Positions 54,158-62,028 of a DNA stretch of 64,000 bases are shown one piece after another. A program made the translations under genes and the position numbers. Source of the DNA: Maricaulis sp965242785 (GTDB taxonomy: Bacteria > Pseudomonadota > Alphaproteobacteria > Caulobacterales > Maricaulaceae). How positions within the stretch are numbered: the stretch's first letter is position 1; each line of letters opens with the position of its first letter. The DNA lies in NCBI GenBank assembly GCA_965242785.1, contig CBDETA010000001.1, forward strand, positions 478,829-542,828. Direction: 5' to 3'. The notes beneath the pieces are model-generated. The model was given only the letters and a program-made list of their open reading frames with translations, had not been told where the DNA came from and made no database searches.

Positions 54158-54720
54158 TTCACCGCCTCATGCCGGAAACACCCGGTCTCGTGGTCATTCA
54201 CCATGCCGACGGCTTGCATGAAGGCATAGACGATCACCGGGCCGACGAATTTGAAGCCGCGCTTTTTCAGGTCCTTCGACAGGGCCTGGCTTTCGGCGGT
54301 CTGGGTGGGGGTGTCCTTCAGGGAGGGCCAGGTGTTCTGGATCGGGGCGCCGCCGACAAAGCTCCAGAGATGGTCGGAGAAGTCGAGGCCGGCCTCGCGC
54401 ATGTCGAGGTAAGCCTGCGCATTGCCGATGGCGGCCTCGATCTTGGACTTCGAGCGGATGATGCCGGGATCGGCCAGGAGGCGTTCGCGATCCGCATCGG
54501 TATAGCGGGCGATGATCTCCGGGTCGAAACCATGGAAGACCTGCCGCATGTGCTCGCGCTTGCGCAGGATGGTGATCCAGGCGAGGCCGGCCTGGAAGCC
54601 GTCCAGCATCAGCTTTTCCCACAGCGCCCGGCTGTCATACTCGGGCACACCCCATTCGGTGTCGTGATACTCGGCATAGATCGGGTCGGGCGTGTTCACC
54701 CATTGGCAGCGCTGTGTCAT
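54127..54720 (-). CDS. tag: DNA-3-methyladenine glycosylase I
   Basis: A base-excision enzyme that removes 3-methyladenine from alkylated DNA. The 197 residues show the Tag zinc ligands Cys5 (QRCQWV), His19 (EYHDTEWG), and His and Cys in NDHETGCFRH, with LMLDGFQAGLAWITILRKRE as the core helix-hairpin region. No signs of damage. A terminator overlaps its stop. A palindromic repeat lies between its start and the next gene upstream. Confidence 0.95.
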   Translation of the reverse strand: MTQRCQWVNTPDPIYAEYHDTEWGVPEYDSRALWEKLMLDGFQAGLAWITILRKREHMRQVFHGFDPEIIARYTDADRERLLADPGIIRSKSKIEAAIGNAQAYLDMREAGLDFSDHLWSFVGGAPIQNTWPSLKDTPTQTAESQALSKDLKKRGFKFVGPVIVYAFMQAVGMVNDHETGCFRHEAVKALARPARQR

Positions 54721-54780
54721 GGACGCGTTTTACTCCATCCATGCTGACACCGTCATGGCAGGAATTCATTCAATCACATC

Positions 54781-54864
54781 CGTCATCCCCCGGCTTGTCC
54801 GGGGGATCCCAGCTAACCCGCTGGCTGGATGGGCGAGGTCCCCCGGACAAGCCGGGGGATGACG
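54781..54864. repeat. GTCATCCC-type palindrome (84 bp) between tag and ygfZ
   Basis: Left arm CGTCATCCCCCGGCTTGTCC (from 54781) and right arm ending GCCGGGGGATGACG (54864) repeat, base for base over most of 28 positions, the arms of the element in nadB at 38012-38138. The central part differs and is shorter. Confidence 0.85.
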
Positions 54865-54883
54865 TGCGAAGAGCGGAGCAGGA

Positions 54884-55702
54884 TCATACCGCTTCCGGCG
54901 GCGCGTCGGGGACCAGAGCGGCGTCGACCGTCAGATGCGCTTCCTGGCCGTCCGCTTCGGCATAGCGGGTGGCGGTGCCCAGCTTGTCGAGGCGGGCCAG
55001 CACGATGGCGCGGTGGCCGAGCGCAGAGCTGATCGCGCCGATGCGGGCATCGCCGGCCATCACCGCGGTTCCGCGCTCGGGTGCATCGCCGGCGAAGGCG
55101 GCCGGGATGGAGCGCTTGCGGATGGTGCCACGGCGCTTCATGCGCGAGACGACTTCCTGGCCGATGAAACAGCCCTTCTTCCAGCCAATGCCGCCATAGA
55201 CGTCCAGATTGACGTCTGTGGGAAAGACCTCGGCCTCGCCGTAATCGCGTCCGAAGGCGGGGACGCCGGCCTCGATCTCGATCGTGTCGAGGGCGCGGAT
55301 CTCGCCACCCTCGGCGGCGATGCCGCGATGGACACGGCCATCGAGACGCGGGTCCGGGGCCGAGCCGGGGAAGGGTGCGGTCGACCACACGGCGCGCAGG
55401 TCGTTGTTGAACAGGATCTCGGCCTTGGCGCGCAGCTTGAACAGGGTGAGGCGCTTGACCAGGCCCTCGCTGGCCTCGGCCGGCACGTCCAGCCAGACGG
55501 TATCGCCCTCGGCGAAAATCAGGAAGTCCACCAGGATCTTGCCTTGCGGCGTCAACAGCGCGCCGGGTCGGCACTGGCCGGGCTGGAGCGAGGTGATGTC
55601 GGTGGTGATCACCCGCTGCAACAGGGCGCGGGCCTCGGTTCCCGCGACCGATACGATCTGGCGGGCCGGCAGGATGAAAGGAGGGGTGTCAGGCAGGCTC
55701 AT
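54884..55702 (-). CDS. ygfZ: folate-binding protein YgfZ (iron-sulfur cluster assembly)
   Basis: A YgfZ/IBA57-type protein that uses folate to help build or repair [4Fe-4S] enzymes. The 272 residues include the diagnostic Cys motif KGCFIGQEVVSRMKRRG and the N-terminal LLQRVITTDI/CRPGALLTPQGKIL, as in glycine cleavage T-protein relatives. I start at ATG 55702. It is divergent from the glycosyltransferase gene across about 65 bases. It may serve the nearby NadA-type [4Fe-4S] enzymes, among others. Confidence 0.9.
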   Translation of the reverse strand: MSLPDTPPFILPARQIVSVAGTEARALLQRVITTDITSLQPGQCRPGALLTPQGKILVDFLIFAEGDTVWLDVPAEASEGLVKRLTLFKLRAKAEILFNNDLRAVWSTAPFPGSAPDPRLDGRVHRGIAAEGGEIRALDTIEIEAGVPAFGRDYGEAEVFPTDVNLDVYGGIGWKKGCFIGQEVVSRMKRRGTIRKRSIPAAFAGDAPERGTAVMAGDARIGAISSALGHRAIVLARLDKLGTATRYAEADGQEAHLTVDAALVPDAPPEAV

Positions 55703-55767
55703 GTCCGGGATATGGCATTGTGTTCGCGTCTGGCCAAGGGCGTTCATGCGCGCTATTGGCGGCTCTC

Positions 55768-56730
55768 ATGGAACGCGTGCTTTTCATCACCTCGACCCGG
55801 ATCGGTGACGCCATCATCAATTCGGGCGTCCTGGCCCATCTCATCGAAACGCGGCCCGAGGCCCGGTTCACGATTGCCTGCGGCCCGCTGGCGGCCTCGC
55901 TGTTCCGCGAGGTTCCGCGGCTGGAGCGCATCATCGAGATGCGCAAGAAGCCGATGGGCCGCCACTGGATCGATCTGTGGCGCGAAACGGTGGGCACGTC
56001 CTGGGACCTGGTGGTGGATCTGCGCTGTTCGGCCACGGCCTGGATGCTGCGCGCGAGGGAACGCCGCATCCTGCGCCAGTCGTCCACGCCGATCGCCAAG
56101 GTGATCGAGGCGGCGAGCGTGCTGAAACGGCAGGACACGCCGCCCGCGCCGCGCCTGTGGCTGTCCGACGCGCATCGCGCCGAAGCGGTCGCGCGCCTGC
56201 CGGACCTGCCGGCGGGTGAGCAGTATCTGGCGATCTGTCCCTCGGCCTCGTGGATCTTCAAGGTCTGGCCGGCGGAGAAGTTTGCCGAATTCATCCTGCG
56301 CTTTACCGGACCGGACGGCGTGATGCCGCACGCCACAGTGGTGATGCTGGGCGGGCCGGGTGACGAGATGTATGCCCAGCCGATCCGTGACGCCCTGCCG
56401 GAAGTGGATTTCGTCGATCTTCTGGGTCTGGGCCTGCCGGAGACGGCCGCCTGCCTGGAGCGCACGCGCCTCTATGTCGGCAATGACAGCGGGCTGATGC
56501 ACATGTCGGCCGCGGCCGGTGTGCCGACCCTGGGACTGTTCGGCCCGTCCGATGATCGTTGCTATGGCCCCTGGGGGGCGCATTGTGATCTGGTGCGCGG
56601 ACCGGCCTCGTTCGAAGAGATCGACGCCGCGCATGACGACCGTCGCAAGGCCTCGCAGAGCCTGCTGGCCGACCTCTCGGTCGAGACCGTGTATGATGCC
56701 GCCAAACGCCTTTATGAAAGGACCGCATGA
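55768..56730 (+). CDS. glycosyltransferase family 9 (heptosyltransferase-like)
   Basis: A GT9 glycosyltransferase of 320 residues, the family of LPS heptosyltransferases. VLFITSTRIGDAIINSGVLA is the N-terminal Rossmann motif and YVGNDSGLMHMSAAAGVPTL with LFGPSDDRCYGPW is the donor-site signature. The sugar is unknown, and LPS inner-core genes are not otherwise present here. The ATG at 55768 is chosen over an upstream in-frame start. Its stop overlaps the dihydroorotase-like start (ATGA). Confidence 0.85.
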   Translation: MERVLFITSTRIGDAIINSGVLAHLIETRPEARFTIACGPLAASLFREVPRLERIIEMRKKPMGRHWIDLWRETVGTSWDLVVDLRCSATAWMLRARERRILRQSSTPIAKVIEAASVLKRQDTPPAPRLWLSDAHRAEAVARLPDLPAGEQYLAICPSASWIFKVWPAEKFAEFILRFTGPDGVMPHATVVMLGGPGDEMYAQPIRDALPEVDFVDLLGLGLPETAACLERTRLYVGNDSGLMHMSAAAGVPTLGLFGPSDDRCYGPWGAHCDLVRGPASFEEIDAAHDDRRKASQSLLADLSVETVYDAAKRLYERTA

Positions 56731-58070
56731 TGAGCCAGACCTTCGACTTGATCCTCAAGGGTGGCGAGGTGGTGAACCATGATGGCCGCGGGATTGCGGA
56801 CATCGGTGTGATCGATGGCAAGACGGCACAGATCGGCGACCTGTCGCAGGCCTCGGCCGGCGAGGTGATCGATTGTGCGGGCCTGACCGTGGTGCCGGGC
56901 GTGATCGACACCCAGGTGCATTTCCGCGAACCGGGCATGGAGTGGAAGGAAGACCTGCAATCGGGCTCGCTGTGCGCCGTGCTGGGCGGGGTGACGGCGG
57001 TCTTCGAGATGCCGAATACCAATCCGACCACGACCTCGCCGGACATGCATCTGGACAAGCTGGCCCGCGCCAAGGGCCGCATGCATTGCGACCACGCCTT
57101 CTATGCCGGCGCCACCAACGAGAATGTCGACGTGCTGCCCGAGATGGAGCGCATGCTGGGCTGCTGCGGCGTGAAAGTGTTCATGGGCGCCTCCACCGGC
57201 ACGCTTCTGGTCAAGGATGATGAAGGCGTCGAGCGCGTGCTGAACGCGATCAACCGTCGCGCTGCCTTCCATTCCGAGGATGAATACCGGCTGGAGGAAC
57301 GCCGCAGCCTGGCCGTCGACGGCGACTGGACCAGCCATCCGGTGGTGCGCGATGCCGAGGCGGCGATCCTGTCGACCAAACGCCTGGTGCGCCTGGCGCG
57401 CAAGACCGGCAAGCGCATCCATGTGCTGCACATCTCCACCGCCGAGGAAATGGAATTCCTGGCGCATCACCGCGATGTCGCCTCGGTCGAGGCGACGCCC
57501 CAGCACCTGACGCTGGAAGGTCCGGAAATCTACGAGCGCATCAAGGGCCGGGCGCAGATGAACCCGCCGGTGCGCGACGCCTATCATCGTGCCGGCCTGT
57601 GGCGCGGCCTGCAGCGCGGCATTGTCGACGTGATCGGATCCGACCATGCCCCGCACACGCTGGAGGAAAAGGCCAAACCCTATCCCCAGAGCCCGTCCGG
57701 CATGCCGGGCGTGCAGACGCTGGTGCCGATCATGCTGGACCATGTGAATGCCGGCCGGCTGACCATTGAGCGCTTTGTCGACCTGACCTCGCACGGGGCC
57801 CAGCGCATTTTCGGGATTGCCGGCAAGGGTCGCATGGCGGCCGGCTGGGATGCCGACTTCACCCTGATCGACATGAAACGCCGGGTCGAGATCACCGATG
57901 ACTGGTCGGCGACCAAGTCCGGCTGGACGCCCTTTGCCGGCATGACCGTCACCGGTTGGCCGGTGGGCACGATCATCCGCGGCCAGAGCGTGATGCGCGA
58001 CGGCGATCTGGTGACCCAGGGCGCCGGTGCCCCGGTGACCTTCATGGAAGGCCTGCCCAAGCGCGCCTAA
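56727..58070 (+). CDS. pyrC: class I dihydroorotase-like amidohydrolase
   Basis: A cyclic amidohydrolase of 447 residues, annotated as dihydroorotase by overall pattern. The carbamylated-Lys region GVKVFMGAST, LHIST and GSDHAPHTLEEK (catalytic Asp) are present. The first metal motif reads DTQVHFREPG, so the first His of the usual D-x-H-x-H is Gln63; His65 and Arg67 remain. This may weaken or change the metal site. The start overlaps the upstream glycosyltransferase stop. It may be a true PyrC of a variant class or a relative with another substrate. Confidence 0.85.
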   Translation: MMSQTFDLILKGGEVVNHDGRGIADIGVIDGKTAQIGDLSQASAGEVIDCAGLTVVPGVIDTQVHFREPGMEWKEDLQSGSLCAVLGGVTAVFEMPNTNPTTTSPDMHLDKLARAKGRMHCDHAFYAGATNENVDVLPEMERMLGCCGVKVFMGASTGTLLVKDDEGVERVLNAINRRAAFHSEDEYRLEERRSLAVDGDWTSHPVVRDAEAAILSTKRLVRLARKTGKRIHVLHISTAEEMEFLAHHRDVASVEATPQHLTLEGPEIYERIKGRAQMNPPVRDAYHRAGLWRGLQRGIVDVIGSDHAPHTLEEKAKPYPQSPSGMPGVQTLVPIMLDHVNAGRLTIERFVDLTSHGAQRIFGIAGKGRMAAGWDADFTLIDMKRRVEITDDWSATKSGWTPFAGMTVTGWPVGTIIRGQSVMRDGDLVTQGAGAPVTFMEGLPKRA

Positions 58071-58113
58071 TCGCGCTAAGGCTCTAGAACATTCACCCAA
58101 CCGAGGATTTCTC

Positions 58114-58506
58114 GTGACGACGACCATCATGACTGCCATCGCCCCGGGCGAGCTGATCGACAAGATCACCATCCTGCGCATCAAGTCCGAACGGATCAGC
58201 GATGAAGCCAAGCTGAAGAATATCCGCACCGAGCTGGACATCCTGCAGAAGACGCAGGCGGAGGAAGTGCCGCAAAGCGCGGAGATGGCCCGTCTGGAAG
58301 GCGAGCTGAAAACCGTCAACGAGGCCCTGTGGGATATCGAGGATGACATCCGCGACTGCGAGCGCGCCAAGGATTTCGGCGAGGAATTCATCCGTCTGGC
58401 GCGTGCGGTCTACATCACCAATGACAAGCGGGCGGCGCTGAAAAAGGAGATCAATCTCCTGCTCGGCTCGACCATCGTGGAAGAAAAATCCTACGCCAAG
58501 TATTGA
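58114..58506 (+). CDS. DUF6165 family coiled protein
   Basis: A 130-residue helical protein. IAPGELIDKITILRIKSERI and NIRTELDILQKTQAEEVP are the openings seen in DUF6165 proteins, often near glycosyltransferases; YITNDKRAALKKEINLLLGS closes it. It has no signal or membrane segment. Function unknown. The GTG start at 58114 follows GAGG; ATG 58129 is possible. It lies in the same strand run as the GT9 gene, which fits the family context. Confidence 0.82.
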   Translation: MTTTIMTAIAPGELIDKITILRIKSERISDEAKLKNIRTELDILQKTQAEEVPQSAEMARLEGELKTVNEALWDIEDDIRDCERAKDFGEEFIRLARAVYITNDKRAALKKEINLLLGSTIVEEKSYAKY

Positions 58507-58571
58507 ACACGCCGCCCTGACTTTGTAAGCGGGCGGCAAACACACCGCCCTGCAGCGCAAGGACAGGCCCC

Positions 58572-59099
58572 GTGGACCGGCAAAGCTTCTACTTCTTCGA
58601 CATCGACGAGAACATTCTTCACCTGCCGACGCGGATCCATCTGCTCAACACGGTGACCGGTGAGGAACAGGCGCTGCGCCAGCACGAATACGAGGACATC
58701 AAGGCCTATCTGGGCGTGCCCGGCCTGTGGGAGGACTGGGCCGATCCGCCGCAGCGCGCCTATCGCGAATTTGCCGACGGCAAGGATCGCAATGGCGAGG
58801 AATACCTGCTGCGTGATGTCCGCCGGGCCCTGGACACGGCCAGCTGGCGCGGCCCGTCCTGGGAAATCTTCAAATATGCGGTGCTCAAGCGCCGCCCGGT
58901 GGCCGTGATCACCGCACGCCAGCACTCGCGCGAGACCATCCGCGCGGGTCTCAAACTGTTGGTCGATGCGGGGCATCTGCCGGAAGAACCGAACTATCTG
59001 GCGATCTATCCCTGTTCCCATCCGGAAATCCGCGACGAGCTGGGCCCGCACCTGACGACGGCCGGCCTGAAGCGCCCGGCTAGCGGCGCAGCGGCCTAG
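58572..59099 (+). CDS. HAD-like hydrolase-fold protein
   Basis: A 175-residue protein beginning FYFFDIDENILHLPTRIHLL, where Asp-x-Asp looks like HAD motif I, and with AVITARQHSRETIRAG as a motif II-like Thr strand. The later Lys and acidic motifs are not obvious, so catalytic ability is uncertain. The start is a GTG at 58572 with AGGA upstream. Its stop overlaps, on the other strand, the conserved end of the frameshifted TIGR02301 gene. Confidence 0.65.
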   Translation: MDRQSFYFFDIDENILHLPTRIHLLNTVTGEEQALRQHEYEDIKAYLGVPGLWEDWADPPQRAYREFADGKDRNGEEYLLRDVRRALDTASWRGPSWEIFKYAVLKRRPVAVITARQHSRETIRAGLKLLVDAGHLPEEPNYLAIYPCSHPEIRDELGPHLTTAGLKRPASGAAA

Positions 59100-59532
59100 T
59101 CGAAATAGGCGGAGCGCATCATTTCCGACAGGTCGCGGCCGCGATGGGCGAGGGCGCGGCGTTCGCTTCCGCTTCGGCGCCGCAGCGGGCGCGATAGCGT
59201 TGCTGGGCGCGATAGCCCTCGTTGAAACTGTCGATCAGCCGATCGCGGAAACGGCCATTATCGGCGGCTTCCATCCCCAGCAATTCCACCATCCGGTCAC
59301 GCCAGGTCTGGTCATCCGGGCCTTCGCAGGCAAAGGCCAGATAGTGCAGTTCGCCCAGCGTATAGGCGAGGTAGGGCAGGGTGCGCTCGCGGTCGACCTG
59401 GTCCTCGACCGGGGCTTCGGTCAGGATGGACGGGTCCGGTTGTGTCGGGACGCGCGGTTTCTGTGCCAGCGCAGGGCTGGCGAAGGCGAAACACAGACAG
59501 GCAAGGACAAGCAGGCGCATGTCGCGCATCAT
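59096..59532 (-). pseudogene. TIGR02301 family exported protein with a C-terminal frameshift
   Basis: The product starts MMRDMRLLVLACLCFAFASP (signal peptide) and reads through TLPYLAYTLGELHYLAFACE, MVELLGMEAADNGRFRDRLI and FNEGYRAQQRYRARC, the TIGR02301 pattern. As written the frame stops at 59119 after a non-family tail (APSPIAAATCRK). In the next frame the sequence gives ALAHRGRDLSEMMRSAYFD and a stop at 59096, the expected family end. One base appears to be missing near 59150-59158. Whether this is a sequencing error or a real mutation cannot be told. Its start overlaps the end of the upstream Nudix reading (ATGA). Confidence 0.75.
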
Positions 59533-59984
59533 GCGCCCGATTGTGGCGCAGTAAAGGCCTGCACGATGTCACGCGCCCGGCCGATCACATCGCGGGTCTT
59601 GTCCCACTCGGTCAGGGCGATGGCTTCGTCATAGGGGAAGAAGGCCCGCCTCGGTGACATCGTCATCGGCGATGGGGTCGCCACCGGTCCAGATGGCGGC
59701 GAAGTCGGTCAGCACGAAATGCCAGTCGCCCGGCTGTCCCGGTTCACGCAGGCCGATACTGTCGATGACATCGATCAGGCCGAGAATGCGGGCCGAGGTG
59801 CCGGTCTCTTCGGCCAGTTCGCGCAGGGCGGCTCGGCGGCGGTTTCACCGTATTCGATCTTGCCGCCGGGCAGGGACCATTGGCCGCGATAGGGCGGTTT
59901 GCCCCGCTTGATCAGCAGGACCTCATCCTCGCGGAAGACGACAATCCCCGCGCCGGCAATGGGACGCAGCGGCTCAGTCGTCAT
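59529..59984 (-). pseudogene. Nudix hydrolase interrupted by two frameshifts
   Basis: From ATG 59984 the reading is MTTEPLRPIAGAGIVVFRED and then PYRGQWSLPGGKIEYGETAA, a Nudix lead-in. The Nudix box breaks at about 59829-59834: the next frame continues ALRELAEETGTSARILGLID. A second shift near 59642-59650 is needed to reach FFPYDEAIALTEWDKTRDVI and the end at 59529. With both corrected the protein is about 150 residues with an intact G-x5-E-x7-R-E-U-x-E-E-x-G-U. It follows bdhA by 20 bases. Confidence 0.8.
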
Positions 59985-60004
59985 GCGCAATCGTGTGAAA
60001 TTCG

Positions 60005-60805
60005 TCACTTCGCCGTCCATCCGCCGTCCACCGTGATCTGCGTACCATTCATATTGGCACCGGCGTCGGAGACAAGATAGAGCAGCGCACCGGCGAGCTG
60101 TTCAAAGGTGACGAATTGCTTGGTCGGCTGGGCCGCCAGCATGACGTCGCGCACCACTTCCTCCTCGGAAATCCCGCGCGCCTTGGCGGTGTCGGCGATC
60201 TGGTTCTCCACCAGCGGCGTCTTCACATAGCCCGGGCAGATGGCGTTGCAGGTGATGCCGGTCTCGGCGATCTCCAGGGCCAGCGTCTTGGTGAAGCCGA
60301 TCACGCCATGCTTGGCTGCGACATAGGCCGACTTGAAAGGCGAGGCGACGAGGCCGTGCACGGAGGCCAGGTTCACGATCCGGCCCTTGCCCTGCTTCTT
60401 CATCACCGGCACCGCCGCCTTGCAGGCATGGAAAACGGAGGAGAGGTTGATGGCGATGATCGCATCCCATTTCTCGTTCGGGAATTCATCCACCGGGGCG
60501 ACATTCTGGATGCCGGCATTGTTCATCAGGATGTCCAGACGGCCGAATTCGCGCTCGGCATAGGCCACCATGTCGGCGATCTCGTCGGGCTTCATCATGT
60601 TGGCCGGGTGGTAGCGGACCTCGACGCCATGATCGGCGGCGATCTTCGCACGCAGCGCCTCGATCTCGCCGGCATCGCCCAGCCCGTTGAGGACCACATG
60701 CGCGCCGTTTTCCGCCAGCGCCTCGGCCATCGCCGCGCCAATCCCGCTCGTCGAGCCGGTGACAACCGCCACCTGTCCCGTCAGATCCGTACGAATTCCA
60801 GACAT
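60005..60805 (-). CDS. bdhA: 3-hydroxybutyrate dehydrogenase
   Basis: A short-chain dehydrogenase that interconverts 3-hydroxybutyrate and acetoacetate, in PHB or ketone use. The 266 residues show the cofactor loop VTGSTSGIG, NNAGIQNVAPVDEFP, the catalytic Ser-Tyr-Lys (NLASVHGL; SAYVAAKHG) and CPGYVKTPLVENQIADTAKA, a typical BDH pattern including QITVDGGWTA at the end. It is the first gene of a minus-strand run with the damaged Nudix and TIGR02301 genes behind it. Confidence 0.92.
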   Translation of the reverse strand: MSGIRTDLTGQVAVVTGSTSGIGAAMAEALAENGAHVVLNGLGDAGEIEALRAKIAADHGVEVRYHPANMMKPDEIADMVAYAEREFGRLDILMNNAGIQNVAPVDEFPNEKWDAIIAINLSSVFHACKAAVPVMKKQGKGRIVNLASVHGLVASPFKSAYVAAKHGVIGFTKTLALEIAETGITCNAICPGYVKTPLVENQIADTAKARGISEEEVVRDVMLAAQPTKQFVTFEQLAGALLYLVSDAGANMNGTQITVDGGWTAK

Positions 60806-60925
60806 GAATGACCCTTCAAGTTTGAGTTGGCGCCAAGAAAGGGGAAGCCGGAGAAGGGGTCAAGTGCGGCCCGGCATTTCATAGCATCGCATGCAACCGT
60901 GGCGTGCATTTGTGGTATAACGCAA

Positions 60926-60949
60926 TGCGCCGGCACTGAGGCCGGCGCA
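60926..60949. repeat. hairpin upstream of the 30-codon ORF
   Basis: TGCGCCGGC (60926-60934) and GCCGGCGCA (60941-60949) form a perfect 9-bp stem with loop ACTGAG. It may be part of a structured 5' leader of the ORF at 60967. Confidence 0.6.
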
Positions 60950-60966
60950 AAACCAAGGAGGTGGCG

Positions 60967-61059
60967 ATGTTTCGGTTTCCGAAATGCTGCCTCGTCCTTT
61001 CGGTGACGAGACGACGGATCGGCGGTTGGACCCTGTTGATCCGTGTCTCTATCGCCTGA
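60967..61059 (+). CDS. possible 30-residue peptide with a strong ribosome site
   Basis: A 30-codon ORF in the 336-base gap between bdhA and yaaA. ATG 60967 is preceded by CAAGGAGGTGGCG, a near-perfect Shine-Dalgarno, and the peptide reads MFRFPKCCLVLSVTRRRIGG then ends WTLLIRVSIA. It is basic and hydrophobic with two adjacent Cys. A possible -10 box TATAAC lies at 60916. A distal sequence (61084-61094) is complementary to its ribosome site. It could be a leader peptide, a small protein or a chance ORF. Confidence 0.4.
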   Translation: MFRFPKCCLVLSVTRRRIGGWTLLIRVSIA

Positions 61060-61068
61060 AGGGCGGCC

Positions 61069-61094
61069 AAAGGAGGTGGGTGACGCCACCTCCT
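61069..61094. promoter_or_regulatory. hairpin of a second SD-like sequence with an anti-SD arm
   Basis: AGGAGGTGG (61071-61079) pairs with CCACCTCCT (61086-61094) around GTGACG. The right arm plus two bases (CGCCACCTCCT, 61084-61094) also matches the ribosome site AGGAGGTGGCG at 60956-60966 over 11 bases. On the minus strand the hairpin is followed by TTTGG and could end yaaA transcription. Confidence 0.5.
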
Positions 61095-61141
61095 GCGGCC
61101 CTTGGACATTAGCACAGTCCGGCTCGCGTTGGAATTGTGGA

Positions 61142-61927
61142 TCAGGCCGCTTTCGCTGGAGCCGGCTGAGGCCGCGTGAACAAGAGGCTGTCGCCCTTCG
61201 ACCCTTCCGGCTCGAACCGGTAGCCGCCGGCATCGAACTTCACCAGATCGGCCGGGTCGGAGATGCGGTTCTCGATTGCCCAGCGGGCCATCATGCCGCG
61301 AGCCTTCTTGGCGTAGACCATGAGGGCGCGCAGCTGGCCGTCCTTCTCTTCCTTGAAGACCGGCGTGATGACGCGGGCTTTCAGCGTCTTCTTGTCGACC
61401 GACTTGAAATACTCGTTGGAGGCCAGGTTGAGGACGACGGGCTCGGCCTCGCCCTCCATCAGCCCGTTGAGTTCCTGGGCGATCTTCTTGCCCCAGAAAT
61501 CATACAGGTTCTCGCCGCGGCGCGTGTGCAGCTTGCGGCCCATTTCCAGGCGGTAGGGGTGGATGCCGTCCAGCGGACGAAGGGCGCCGTACAGGCCGGA
61601 CAGGATGCGCAGATGATCCTGGGCCCAGGTCAGGTCATCCTCGGACATCGTCGCCGCATCGAGACCGCGATAGACCTCGCCATTGAAGGCCAGCGCCGCC
61701 TGTTTCTCGCCCGGCTGATCGGCATCAAAGGCCTGGAAGCGCTCACGGTTGAGCTTCGCCAGATCCTCATTGATCCCCATCATGGATTTCAGCTTGGAGA
61801 CGGTCAGCTGACGGGTCGTCTTGGACAGGATGCGCGTCTCATCAATCAGCGACGGGGTCGTGGACGGCAGGGACCGTTCGACCGGGTCGAAATTCATGTT
61901 TTTCGCAGGCGACAACAGAATCAGCAT
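61142..61927 (-). CDS. yaaA: peroxide stress protein YaaA
   Basis: A YaaA/DUF328 protein that limits free iron and oxidative DNA damage under peroxide stress. The 261 residues start at ATG 61927, seven bases after AAGGAG, with LILLSPAKNMNFDPVERSLP; LSGLYGALRPLDGIHPYRLE and LYDFWGKKIAQELN with VLNLASNEYFKSVDKKTLK are family marks. The upstream ATG at 61933 lies too close to the ribosome site. A stem-loop at 61071 may end its transcript. Confidence 0.94.
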   Translation of the reverse strand: MLILLSPAKNMNFDPVERSLPSTTPSLIDETRILSKTTRQLTVSKLKSMMGINEDLAKLNRERFQAFDADQPGEKQAALAFNGEVYRGLDAATMSEDDLTWAQDHLRILSGLYGALRPLDGIHPYRLEMGRKLHTRRGENLYDFWGKKIAQELNGLMEGEAEPVVLNLASNEYFKSVDKKTLKARVITPVFKEEKDGQLRALMVYAKKARGMMARWAIENRISDPADLVKFDAGGYRFEPEGSKGDSLLFTRPQPAPAKAA

Positions 61928-62028
61928 GGACATTCTCCTTGGCCCCAAAGGATAAGGATCACGCCCCCGGGTTTCCAGTCGCCCAGCCGCTGAAATGATT
62001 TATGGCGGGGATAGAGTGAGGCTATGCC

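Noticed and set aside
56712..58391. A 559-codon minus-strand open frame
   Set aside because: It is antisense to the dihydroorotase-like gene, which has intact motifs.
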